A DNA stretch of 64,000 bases from Candidatus Pacearchaeota archaeon (GTDB lineage: Archaea; Nanobdellota; Nanobdellia; Pacearchaeales; GW2011-AR1), in NCBI GenBank assembly GCA_019659125.1, contig JAIFVX010000002.1, positions 96,002-160,001 of the forward strand, read 5' to 3'. Position 1 is the stretch's first letter. Each line of letters opens with the position of its first letter. Under the pieces are notes generated by a model. It saw only the letters and a program-made list of their open reading frames with translations. It searched no databases and had not been told where the DNA came from. Shown here piece after piece: positions 50,201 to 58,313 of the stretch. A program made the translations under genes and the position numbers.

Positions 50201-51324
50201 TACAATTCTCTTTTGTTTTCAAAAACTTTGATACCTCTTCTCTTTAATTCCCTGAAGAATAGGATGGGATTTATAATTGTTTCTGGTGGAAAAGCTCCTT
50301 TCTTCTCAATGGTAGGAATCATCTGAGCAATGATGGAGCACGGAACGGCTGTATCAATGACTCCCGCAGGGTATTTTCCGTCCGACTTTGTAAGAGCAGA
50401 CATGATGAGTTTTTCATCAAATGCAACCCTCAATAACTCTTCATCTTTGATAGTGACCTTGGAAGGAATGAATTGATCCATGACTTTTGCAGTCATATCA
50501 ATGATTGATGTATTTTTACCGTCAACATTTAGCTCTTCCCTTGATGTTAGACCAAGGTTAATGAGTGTTTTTATTACAGCATTGAATTCTTCTGGAAATG
50601 TGACTCTAAATTCACAGTTTTTTAGTCCGTTTTTCTTAAATGAGCTAGGAAGAGTAGCCAATTCTGAGTGCAAGCTATAGAATCCTCTCATCTTCCCAAA
50701 CGAACCGAAATTGTATTCCTTTACACCCTCTCCCGGCTTCGCAAAGAATAATTTTCCTTGTCTATAGACTGCAGGAGCCTTTGTGTACTCATCAATCAAT
50801 GTCTTGAAGCTATAGGGAAGAACAAATGGTTGATTGTAGTGCGTGGAATCCCTGTCAGCGAAGGTGATATCAATAGAATGGAAGTGATGTATCTTTTGCG
50901 CTCCATAGGCAGCCATAACGTTTGTAATTCCTGGAGTTGAACCGCATCCTAACACGGCAACTCTATTTATTTTTCTAAATTGGTCATTAAGCTTAAGCTG
51001 CCTTCGTGTTTCGTGAAATAGTCCTCCTAGATCAACATAATGTGTCTTTGCCTGCAAACAGCATTTCATGATATGTATATTGAAATAATACTGTACGCAG
51101 TTGACGACAACATCCGCTCCTTTTACGAGCAAAGTAAGTTGAGATTGATTTTCTATGTCCACATATCGTGCTGTAATGCGGGATGAATGAAATAACTTAG
51201 CATAACTCTGTGCTTTTTCTTTATCTCTTCCAGCAATGATGATATCATCTTTTGTTGTTCGAAAAAGATCCCTGACAACTGCTTTCCCTATAATGCCATA
51301 GCCACCTAGAACTACATATTTCAT
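50200..51324 (-). CDS. Saccharopine-dehydrogenase-like oxidoreductase, paralogue 3
   Basis: 374 residues. YVVLGGYGIIGKAVVRDLF, ADVVVNCVQYYFNIHIMKCCLQAKTHYVDLGG and AVLGCGSTPGITNVMAAYGA place it in the same family. It is more divergent: FVLPYSFKTLIDEYTKAP replaces the FAW-S/D-SNI block, and the tail is PETIINPILFFRELKRRGI. Its ATG overlaps the upstream aldehyde-dehydrogenase stop as ATGA. Two unequal paralogues in one operon could form a heteromeric enzyme or act on related substrates. Confidence 0.75.
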   Translation of the reverse strand: MKYVVLGGYGIIGKAVVRDLFRTTKDDIIIAGRDKEKAQSYAKLFHSSRITARYVDIENQSQLTLLVKGADVVVNCVQYYFNIHIMKCCLQAKTHYVDLGGLFHETRRQLKLNDQFRKINRVAVLGCGSTPGITNVMAAYGAQKIHHFHSIDITFADRDSTHYNQPFVLPYSFKTLIDEYTKAPAVYRQGKLFFAKPGEGVKEYNFGSFGKMRGFYSLHSELATLPSSFKKNGLKNCEFRVTFPEEFNAVIKTLINLGLTSREELNVDGKNTSIIDMTAKVMDQFIPSKVTIKDEELLRVAFDEKLIMSALTKSDGKYPAGVIDTAVPCSIIAQMIPTIEKKGAFPPETIINPILFFRELKRRGIKVFENKREL

Positions 51325-52760
51325 GTTAACCCGATATAGACATGCTTAAGGTATGTGTATTCCTCGAGTGCATAGATGGAAAGGTCTCTGCCTCCACCGG
51401 TTTGCTTGAGGCCTCCATGAGGCATCTCCGAAACAAGAGGTAGGTGATCATTGATCCAGACCTCCCCGAAGTCAAGAGCATTTGACACCTCTACTGCTTT
51501 TTTGATATTGTTTGTCCAGACGCTGGATGCTAGACCATATGAAACATCGTTTGCCTTTTCAATAGCCTCTGATTCTGTCTTAAACGATGCAAGAGCAATG
51601 ATGGGGCCAAAGACTTCCCGCTGACAAAGATTTCCTTTCTGTTCGAAATCTTTAACGACTGTAATGGGATGGAAAAATCCATTCTTAGGAACTTTCGATT
51701 GAAACACCACTTTCTCTGTCTTTCCAAGGTTTTGAATAAATGAAGATACCTTTTCCTGCTGTTTCTTTGAAACCAAGGGACCTATAGTAGTTGAAGACTT
51801 TGAAGGATCGCCTACGACAACATTTTCAGCATTTTTTTTCACTTCTTGGATGAATTTCTGATAGATAGAATCGTGAACGTAGACGCGAGCTGCAGCAGTG
51901 CAATCCTGACCTGAATTTACGATTGAAGCATCAACGACATATTTTGCAGCTTTCTTTAAATCTGCATCTTCAAAGACGATGAATGGCGCTTTTCCTCCAA
52001 GCTCTAGATGCACTTTCTTAAGAGTTTGCGAAGCAAGTCTCATGATTTCCTTTCCTGTCTCAGTGCTTCCTGTCAATGCAATGCAGTCAATGTCAGAATG
52101 CATGGCAAGCATTCTTCCCACAGTCTCTCCGCTTCCTTGGATAACATTGATGACTCCTTTCGGAAAGCCGACGGATTCAGCAAGCAGTGCAAGCTCTATC
52201 GTTGTTAGAGGTGTTAGCGATGATGGTTTGAGGATTATAGTGTTGCCAACAGCAACGGACGCAAGTTTCCAGCATGCCATCATAATAGGATAGTTCCAGG
52301 GAGTCACTGCTGCAACAACTCCTAGAGGCTCTCTCTTCAGGAGGGATTCTCCTAGAGGAGTGTGTTTCTTTCCAGTATCTGCATAGATTCCCGAAGCTTG
52401 CGTTGTCAATGCTCTGCATGCACCTGCATAGAATCGTATATTGTCAATCGAGAAGTCAATATCCATGGTTGCCATTGCAATTGTTTTTCCTTGATTCTCA
52501 GACTCCAATTTCGCTAATCTCTGCTTATTATGTTCCATGGCATCGGCAAGCTTAAGGAAAAGATTTGAACGCTCTCCAGGAGTGGTGTTCTTCCAGTCTT
52601 TGAACGCTTTTCGTGCAGCTTCAACAGCAGTATCGACATCTTGCTTGTCAGAATCTACAATCTCTGCAATGGGCTTTTCTGTGTATGGATTAAGAACCTC
52701 GAGATAATGTGTAGAATGAGCTTCCCATGCACCACCTACATAGTTCTTCCACCTCTTCAT
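51321..52760 (-). CDS. Aldehyde dehydrogenase, aminobutyraldehyde-dehydrogenase-like
   Basis: 479 residues. VVAAVTPWNYPIMMACWKLA, IALTGSTETGKEIM, VHLELGGKAPFIVFEDADL and catalytic IVNSGQDCTAAARVYV are present. The SGQDCTAAARVY sequence is characteristic of the PatD/gamma-aminobutyraldehyde dehydrogenase branch used in putrescine breakdown. It oxidises an (amino)aldehyde with NAD(P). It leads a three-gene operon with two saccharopine-dehydrogenase-like genes, so it may use an aldehyde they release. A TATA element (atttatataa) is centred 25 nt upstream. Confidence 0.83.
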   Translation of the reverse strand: MKRWKNYVGGAWEAHSTHYLEVLNPYTEKPIAEIVDSDKQDVDTAVEAARKAFKDWKNTTPGERSNLFLKLADAMEHNKQRLAKLESENQGKTIAMATMDIDFSIDNIRFYAGACRALTTQASGIYADTGKKHTPLGESLLKREPLGVVAAVTPWNYPIMMACWKLASVAVGNTIILKPSSLTPLTTIELALLAESVGFPKGVINVIQGSGETVGRMLAMHSDIDCIALTGSTETGKEIMRLASQTLKKVHLELGGKAPFIVFEDADLKKAAKYVVDASIVNSGQDCTAAARVYVHDSIYQKFIQEVKKNAENVVVGDPSKSSTTIGPLVSKKQQEKVSSFIQNLGKTEKVVFQSKVPKNGFFHPITVVKDFEQKGNLCQREVFGPIIALASFKTESEAIEKANDVSYGLASSVWTNNIKKAVEVSNALDFGEVWINDHLPLVSEMPHGGLKQTGGGRDLSIYALEEYTYLKHVYIGLT

Positions 52761-52780
52761 CTTTCATTTAGTAAACCGAA

Positions 52781-52790
52781 TTATATAAAT
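52781..52790 (-). promoter_or_regulatory. TATA box of the ALDH-saccharopine-dehydrogenase-like operon
   Basis: The minus strand reads atttatataa, centred 25 nt before ATG 52760. It lies in the short gap downstream of the ADP-forming acyl-CoA synthetase alpha gene. Confidence 0.55.
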
Positions 52791-52798
52791 TCTTCGAG

Positions 52799-54169
52799 TT
52801 ACAATACCCTTTTCTTTTGTTCATACCATGCAAGCTTGTCTAAGGCCTTGACGGCGTTTTCAGGATAGCTGAAAGTTGGAAGGCCTGAGTCTGCCAAGGA
52901 ATAGGAAAGGTTTTGAGTAAATTCCCCTCCTGTTGAGACGACTACGATAGGCTTCTTTGTTTCTCGATGCATCTCTCCTATAACCTCTACAATATCGGTG
53001 GTAATAAGAGGGGTTTGATAGAGGACGATGAGAAGTATCGCATCAATGCCATCGTCCTTGCTGCAGGCTTCTAAGGCAATCTTATAGCGTTCCGTTGTTG
53101 CATCTCCTACCAAATCTAACGGGTTGTGGACACTCACTGTGGGAGGAAATGCTTTCTTTAAATTTGATGCTGTCTCTGACGAAAGAGATGCAAGGACGAG
53201 ATTATGTGCTGAACTGATCGCATCAGTTGAGAGTATACCATATCCGCCTCCATTGGTAATGATCTGCACTCGATTTCCTTTGCATGCAACTCCTTTTTCA
53301 AGCAAACTTGCAACGTCAAACATCTCTTCCAGAGATTCTGCATAGATAACACCTGTCTGCTTGAATATTCCTAGATATACTTCCTTCTTTCCTGCAAGCG
53401 CTCCTGTATGGGACAAGACCGCCTTGCCTCCCTGTTCGGTAAGGCCTCCCTTGATAGCAACGATGGGCTTGATCTTTGAGACTTTCTTGAGCGTATTAAA
53501 AAACTTCTCTCCGTCCTTGATTCCTTCAATATAGAGACAGATAACATTGGTGTGCTTATCCTCTGCTAGATATTCAAGAAGGTCTGATTCATCAATATCC
53601 GTCGCGTTGCCGTAACTGATAAACTTTGAGAACGTATGATGCTCTTCCGTTGCTTTGTCGAGAATTGCGGCACCGATTGCACCAGACTGACAGACAAAGC
53701 TTATCCCTCCAGGCTTAGGCCTTCTCAGCCTATAGCGGGGAATGAAGAGCGCATCAAGATTATGATATGCATCGTAAATTCCCAGGCAGTTTACTCCTAT
53801 AGCGCTCATTTTGTTTTCATTCAGATAATTTCTTAATTCATCCTCAAGCTTTTTATTGCCTATCTCGCCGAAGCCTGCGCTGACAATGAGAAGGTTTTTG
53901 ACATTAACATGGTTACATTCTTTCACCACTTTAAGTACAACATTTGCGGGAACTGCAATGATTGCAAGATCTATCTTCTTTGAGACTTTCGTGATTGATG
54001 AATATACCTTATAATTCAGGATCTGGGAGGTCTCAGGGTTGATAGGAATGACATCTCCTGCAAAGCCTCCTTCAATAAGATTCTTGAATATCACATGTCC
54101 CACCTTATTAGGATTCCTTGATACACCTACGACTGCAATAGAATGAGGCTCGAAGAAATTCTTCATCAT
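52799..54169 (-). CDS. Acyl/acetyl-CoA synthetase (ADP-forming), alpha subunit
   Basis: 456 residues. The CoA-binding Rossmann domain starts FEPHSIAVVGVSRNPNKVGHVIF and continues with SFVCQSGAIGAAIL. The second and third domains include KAVLSHTGALAG, where the His is the usual phosphorylation site, and IITNGGGYGILSTDA. The alpha/beta enzyme makes ATP from acyl-CoA, ADP and phosphate, releasing the acid. The small ATP-grasp beta subunit is encoded separately at 60039-60665. The gene precedes the ALDH operon, so organic acids or acyl-CoAs from that catabolism may feed it. Confidence 0.9.
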   Translation of the reverse strand: MMKNFFEPHSIAVVGVSRNPNKVGHVIFKNLIEGGFAGDVIPINPETSQILNYKVYSSITKVSKKIDLAIIAVPANVVLKVVKECNHVNVKNLLIVSAGFGEIGNKKLEDELRNYLNENKMSAIGVNCLGIYDAYHNLDALFIPRYRLRRPKPGGISFVCQSGAIGAAILDKATEEHHTFSKFISYGNATDIDESDLLEYLAEDKHTNVICLYIEGIKDGEKFFNTLKKVSKIKPIVAIKGGLTEQGGKAVLSHTGALAGKKEVYLGIFKQTGVIYAESLEEMFDVASLLEKGVACKGNRVQIITNGGGYGILSTDAISSAHNLVLASLSSETASNLKKAFPPTVSVHNPLDLVGDATTERYKIALEACSKDDGIDAILLIVLYQTPLITTDIVEVIGEMHRETKKPIVVVSTGGEFTQNLSYSLADSGLPTFSYPENAVKALDKLAWYEQKKRVL

Positions 54170-54191
54170 CTTTTTTATCTAAGAGTGGGTT

Positions 54192-54200
54192 AATTTATAT
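54192..54200 (-). promoter_or_regulatory. TATA box of the acyl-CoA synthetase alpha gene
   Basis: The minus strand reads atataaatt, centred about 27 nt upstream of ATG 54169. Confidence 0.45.
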
Positions 54201-54209
54201 TCGTTGTGG

Positions 54210-54893
54210 TCAGAAAAAGAGTACGACAAGAACTGAAAGGATGACAACGTTTCCAAAGTCTGCAATTGAGGTTGTGATGGGAATCAGGAAGTTATTGGGA
54301 TCCTCCTTCTTCCTGAAATAATAGAGGCCTGCGCTTAGAGTAAAGATGAATATGACAATCATCATGATAAGCACATCTATGACTCCAATGGCTAGGATTT
54401 TATATGCAATAAGAAATGTATGATCGTGGGACACAGCTACAGATATAAGGGATGTTATAAAGACCATAATGAGAGATATGATGAGGGTCTGGGAAAAGAG
54501 ATTGCTTAATTCTCGGTTGAGGAATGGATGACCGTGAATCCTTCCCTCATGAAGCAATGTGGAGTAGCGTGAAGAGACAATAGCTGCGCTTGCTCCTAAC
54601 ATGGCATTTAATGCTGGAAGCATGATAAGAAGAGGAAGCACTGAAATCAATGTTGTCTTGACTGATTCTACGGCCAAACCTCCAAGGGCATTGAGAAGGC
54701 CTGAAATGAGAAGTATTCCTAAACTTTCTTGCACTATGACTTTTATAACATTGGAATGAAAACCATATTCTTTTATGTAGAACAGCGTCTTTCTTGTTAT
54801 ATTGTGCTTCTTATGTAACTTATGCTGGAGCGGATGATACTTTCTCCGTTCAAGGTGTCTGAGCTGCTCGAGATTCTTTTGTATAAGTTTCAT
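54210..54893 (-). CDS. MgtE/SLC41-type divalent-cation transporter half, second subunit
   Basis: 227 residues. A basic N-terminal tail of ~45 residues (RHLERRKYHPLQHKLHKKHN) precedes about five transmembrane helices. LPALNAMLGASAAIVSSRYSTLL and RKKEDPNNFLIPITTSIADF are the internal-repeat signatures of the MgtE integral membrane domain. No CBS or N-domain is attached. It is coupled by ATGA to the other half at 54890-55432, so the two probably form a heterodimeric Mg2+ channel. Confidence 0.78.
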   Translation of the reverse strand: MKLIQKNLEQLRHLERRKYHPLQHKLHKKHNITRKTLFYIKEYGFHSNVIKVIVQESLGILLISGLLNALGGLAVESVKTTLISVLPLLIMLPALNAMLGASAAIVSSRYSTLLHEGRIHGHPFLNRELSNLFSQTLIISLIMVFITSLISVAVSHDHTFLIAYKILAIGVIDVLIMMIVIFIFTLSAGLYYFRKKEDPNNFLIPITTSIADFGNVVILSVLVVLFF

Positions 54894-55432
54894 ATGAATG
54901 TAAGTGCTATGGCAAGGCCGATGATGCTGACGATATCGCCTACTGCAGTGACTAGAGGGCCCATAATATTATTGGGATCGTTTCCGCGCTTGAAAAGAAA
55001 ATAGGTAGTGAATAAGGTGATTGGGATTTCAAGGACGTTCGCAACCAGCCCAGCGACTAATGCAAGCATCATCAAGCTAACATACCATACATGGAAAAGA
55101 ATATACGTAAAGAGCGTGGCGAGTACTCCTAAAAAGAATGATAGAAAGAGTGTAAGTATAATCGATGCTGCTATGTTTCCTCGAATGATTTTTGTATTGA
55201 GTTGTCCGGGTTTTATGACTCCAAGAAAAAGCCCCGAGGTAATTCGCGAGACAAATGAACCTCCTATGTCTCCGCGGAGATCAAGAAGCCCTGGAAGGAT
55301 AATGAGCATTCCGGGAAGTAGTTCAAGCTTGTTCGTATAGAGCGCAAGGAGCGATCCTGCAATGATTCCCCCTATAACTGAGATAAGCTGAGAAGAGAAT
55401 ATTTCCTTAAAGTTCTTATCAATAAACCCCAT
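54890..55432 (-). CDS. MgtE/SLC41-type divalent-cation transporter half, first subunit
   Basis: 180 residues, five predicted helices. LPGLLDLRGDIGGSFVSRITSGLFLG and FLFKRGNDPNNIMGPLVTAVGDI are the MgtE membrane-domain motifs, with the Asp of the last helix in the pore. Bacterial MgtE is one ~450-residue chain with regulatory N and CBS domains, all missing here. Its ATG overlaps the E2 stop as TAATG, so it is read as the tail of the PDH operon. Mg2+ supports ThDP enzymes, a possible reason for the linkage (inference). Confidence 0.8.
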   Translation of the reverse strand: MGFIDKNFKEIFSSQLISVIGGIIAGSLLALYTNKLELLPGMLIILPGLLDLRGDIGGSFVSRITSGLFLGVIKPGQLNTKIIRGNIAASIILTLFLSFFLGVLATLFTYILFHVWYVSLMMLALVAGLVANVLEIPITLFTTYFLFKRGNDPNNIMGPLVTAVGDIVSIIGLAIALTFI

Positions 55433-56643
55433 TATGTAATCTCCAACATAAGATGGCCTGGATCCTCTATAAACATCTTAAGAGATTCCAAGAAGCGAGC
55501 TGCCTGCGCTCCATCGATAATCCGGTGATCAAAGGTAAGCGAGAGAGGAAGCACCTTAGTTTTTCCACGGTCAAATATTCTTCCTGTTCCAAGGATGGCT
55601 GCCTCTCCAGGATTAATGATTGGTGTCGCATAGGTTCCTCCTATAGACCCATAGTTTGTTATCGTAAATGTGCCTCCCTGCATCTCTTCAAGTTTTATTG
55701 TCCTTGCCCTCGCTTTCTCTGCAAGTGCAGATATTTCCTGTGCAAGTTCAACAATGCTTTTAGTATCGGCGTTTTTTAGAACTGGAACCATCAGGCCGAG
55801 CTCTGTCTCTACTGCAATTCCTATATTGAAATATTTCTTGATAATAATCTCTTCCCCTTCTATTGAGGAATTAAGTATTGGATTCTCATGCAATGCAGCC
55901 ACGATTGCCTTGATTATGAAAGGCATTAATGTCAGCTTAACGCCTTTCTTTTCTAGCGATCCTTTCTCTTTTTCTTTAATAGAATAAAGCTGAGAGACAT
56001 CAACATCTTCCATTGCAGTCACTTGTGCTGTCTCTGCCAAAGACTTTACCATATTGATAGCAATAGTCTTTCGTATTCCCTTGAGCGGAATTCTCTCTGT
56101 ATACCCATGATCATCATACTTTTTCTGTACAGGAACAAGTTGTTGAGGAATTGCTTCTGGCTTTTGCTTTTCTATATCAGTTTTTATGATTCTTTTTTCA
56201 GGTCCAGAACCTTTCATTCCATGAAGATCTACATTCATTTCGGAAGCTAGCTTCCGTACTGCTGGAGATGCAAGAATCTTCTTTGATTGCTGGATTCCTT
56301 TCATGGTTTGCGCCTGAGGCTTATCCTCGACCTCGTCGGGAGCCTCTTCAAGTTGTCCGACGACAGACTTTCCTTTTACTGGTTCTTTAACAGTTACTTT
56401 TTCTCCTTGTACGCCAAGAGTTACTAATGTTGATCCTACTTTTACCGTATCTCCTGCCTTATAGTGAAGTTTTATGACCACTCCTGATCGCGGGGATGGA
56501 AGATCGACAACTGCCTTGTCCGTTTCCACCTCAACAAGTGGTTGATCTTCTTTTACAGAATCTCCTTCATTTACAAGCCATTTTACAATCTCTCCTTCGG
56601 TAATTCCTTCTCCAACATCAGGAAGTTTGAACTCAAATGGCAT
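55432..56643 (-). CDS. pdhC: Dihydrolipoamide acyltransferase E2 of the pyruvate dehydrogenase complex
   Basis: 403 residues. One lipoyl domain (FKLPDVGEGITEGEIVKW, lipoylated Lys in VEVETDKAVVDLPS near residue 43) is followed by a charged linker. A peripheral-subunit-binding domain (ILASPAVRKLASEMNVDL) comes next, then the catalytic domain with LPLSLTFDHRIIDGAQAARF (His/Asp catalytic). It transfers the acetyl group to CoA and forms the complex core. A GGTGA site precedes its ATG. The acyl substrate (pyruvate or branched-chain) is inferred from operon context, not proven. Confidence 0.92.
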   Translation of the reverse strand: MPFEFKLPDVGEGITEGEIVKWLVNEGDSVKEDQPLVEVETDKAVVDLPSPRSGVVIKLHYKAGDTVKVGSTLVTLGVQGEKVTVKEPVKGKSVVGQLEEAPDEVEDKPQAQTMKGIQQSKKILASPAVRKLASEMNVDLHGMKGSGPEKRIIKTDIEKQKPEAIPQQLVPVQKKYDDHGYTERIPLKGIRKTIAINMVKSLAETAQVTAMEDVDVSQLYSIKEKEKGSLEKKGVKLTLMPFIIKAIVAALHENPILNSSIEGEEIIIKKYFNIGIAVETELGLMVPVLKNADTKSIVELAQEISALAEKARARTIKLEEMQGGTFTITNYGSIGGTYATPIINPGEAAILGTGRIFDRGKTKVLPLSLTFDHRIIDGAQAARFLESLKMFIEDPGHLMLEIT

Positions 56644-57610
56644 TCTTCATCACCTTCTCTATCGCATTAATGATTCGTGCCTGATTAACAAGATACATGT
56701 CTTCATGTCGAGGCAAAGGGACAACAACATCGTAGCCTGTAACACGTTCTATAGGAGATTCTAAACTGTAAAGAGCTTTTTCATTAATTCGTGCGATAAT
56801 TTCCGCTGCAAATCCATTATTCCTTTGGGCTTCCTGTACAATCACTACTTTTCCTGTTTTCTTCACTGAACTGATGATGGTTTCTGTATCAAGAGGCGAC
56901 AAAGTGCGGAGGTCAATCACCTCAACATCGATATCAGACATATGCTGGACCGCTTCAAGAGATATTTTTAGAGAAGCACCATAGGTAATAAGAGTAACAT
57001 CATTTCCAGGTTTGACAATCTTAGCCTTACCTAATGGAATCATATACTCTTCCTCAGGAACTTCCTCTTTTATCGCTCGGTAAACTCTCTTAGGCTCAAA
57101 GAAAATGACTGGATTAGGATCTCGCATTGCTGAGATAAGAAGACCTTTTGCATCATAGGGTGTTGAAGGCATGACTACTTTTATTCCAGGGGTATGGATG
57201 AAATAGGTTTCAGGTGATTCTGAATGATGTTCTAATGCTCGAATTCCCCCACCAATAGGACATCTGACTACTAAAGGAACTGTATATCGTCCTCGTGACC
57301 TGTGCCTAAGCCTAGAAGCATGACAAATTAATTGATCTATCGCTGGGAAGACAAATCCTTCAAACTGTATTTCTGCAACGGGCTTCATGCCTCCTGCAGC
57401 CATTCCTATGCAAGTACCTACAATTCCAGATTCAGCAAGAGGAGAATCAATGACTCTTTCATTTCCATACAATGCTGCAAGACCATCAGTCACTCGAAAT
57501 ACCCCTCCATCTTCTCCCACGTCTTCTCCTATGAGAATAATACTTTTGTCCTTTTCCATCTCTTGCTTAAGTGCAAGATTGATCGCCTCCACCATATTAA
57601 GCCGTGGCAT
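56633..57610 (-). CDS. pdhB: 2-oxoacid (pyruvate) dehydrogenase E1 beta subunit
   Basis: 325 residues from ATG 57610. MVEAINLALKQEM, IILIGEDVGEDGGVFRVTDGL, DSPLAESGIVGTCIGMAAGG and FEGFVFPAIDQL are family signatures. The C-terminal half has VEVIDLRTLSPLDTETI and RVTGYDVVVPLPRHEDMYL. It binds ThDP together with E1alpha. An AGGAGG site 6 nt upstream fixes the start, whereas the track's 57637 lies inside lipB. Its 3' end overlaps E2 by 11 nt. Confidence 0.93.
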   Translation of the reverse strand: MPRLNMVEAINLALKQEMEKDKSIILIGEDVGEDGGVFRVTDGLAALYGNERVIDSPLAESGIVGTCIGMAAGGMKPVAEIQFEGFVFPAIDQLICHASRLRHRSRGRYTVPLVVRCPIGGGIRALEHHSESPETYFIHTPGIKVVMPSTPYDAKGLLISAMRDPNPVIFFEPKRVYRAIKEEVPEEEYMIPLGKAKIVKPGNDVTLITYGASLKISLEAVQHMSDIDVEVIDLRTLSPLDTETIISSVKKTGKVVIVQEAQRNNGFAAEIIARINEKALYSLESPIERVTGYDVVVPLPRHEDMYLVNQARIINAIEKVMKNAI

Positions 57611-58313
57611 AATTTTCCTCCTGTAACCCAAAAACATGCTTGAAATTTGACACCAACTTCTTTTTTACCTGTTCAAGAGGAAGCTTATAGCCTACAATAT
57701 CGCTCATGAATATTGGCTGAACTTCACTGGCTGGCCAACCACATGGATCAATGAGATGGAAATAATGCTTATCTTCCCTGTTTACATTTAAAGAAAATCC
57801 ATGATGGGTGTAAATATCATCTCCTAACAATGACACCTTTATCCCTTTCGTGCAGAGGACATAATTCTTTCCGGCATTTCTATACCAGGTTGCTCTATAG
57901 GGCTTGTCTGTCGAGGGATTCTGTACATCATAGCGACTAACGGGGATGTCAAAATCACGGGCAGTGAGAATCATCGTCTCTTCAAGCTTTTTCATGAAAT
58001 TAAGAATTCCACCATATTCTTTGATGTTCATAATAGTATACCCTATAAGCTGACCTGGCCCTAAGTACGCTGCACCGCCTCCTCTATCACTCTGGAAAAA
58101 TTCTATTCCTTTTTGCGCAAGCTCTTCTTGAGTAACGTGCAACTTATTACTCTCCTTATTAGATCCAAAGGTTATCGTCGGTGAGTGCTCCACCAGTAGA
58201 AGCCTATCTCCTATCTTTCTTTGTTTTCTCTTCTCAAAGAGGTCATGCTGGATTTCAAGCGCTCTGGAATAATTCATAAATCCAATATCTTGAACAAGAA
58301 AATCCAAGCTCAT
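57597..58313 (-). CDS. lipB: Octanoyltransferase-like (LipB) protein
   Basis: 238 residues. VEHSPTITFGSNKES and SDRGGGAAYLGPGQLIGYTI match LipB. HLIDPCGWPASEVQPI carries the acyl-binding Cys, and GIKVSLLG the catalytic Lys. The His of the usual 'YHGPGQ' is Leu here (YLGPGQ), and an insertion precedes the Lys region. LipB moves octanoyl from ACP to lipoyl domains. Here it is embedded between E1alpha and E1beta, presumably to modify the E2 of the same operon. LipA is not in the window, so a lipoate-ligase-like variant is possible. Confidence 0.82.
   Translation of the reverse strand: MSLDFLVQDIGFMNYSRALEIQHDLFEKRKQRKIGDRLLLVEHSPTITFGSNKESNKLHVTQEELAQKGIEFFQSDRGGGAAYLGPGQLIGYTIMNIKEYGGILNFMKKLEETMILTARDFDIPVSRYDVQNPSTDKPYRATWYRNAGKNYVLCTKGIKVSLLGDDIYTHHGFSLNVNREDKHYFHLIDPCGWPASEVQPIFMSDIVGYKLPLEQVKKKLVSNFKHVFGLQEENYATA
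57617..57622 (-). promoter_or_regulatory. Shine-Dalgarno site of E1 beta
   Basis: The minus strand AGGAGG lies 6 nt before ATG 57610 and inside the end of lipB. It decides the E1beta start. The ccdA-like gene (ATG 37461) has an identical site and spacing. Confidence 0.7.
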
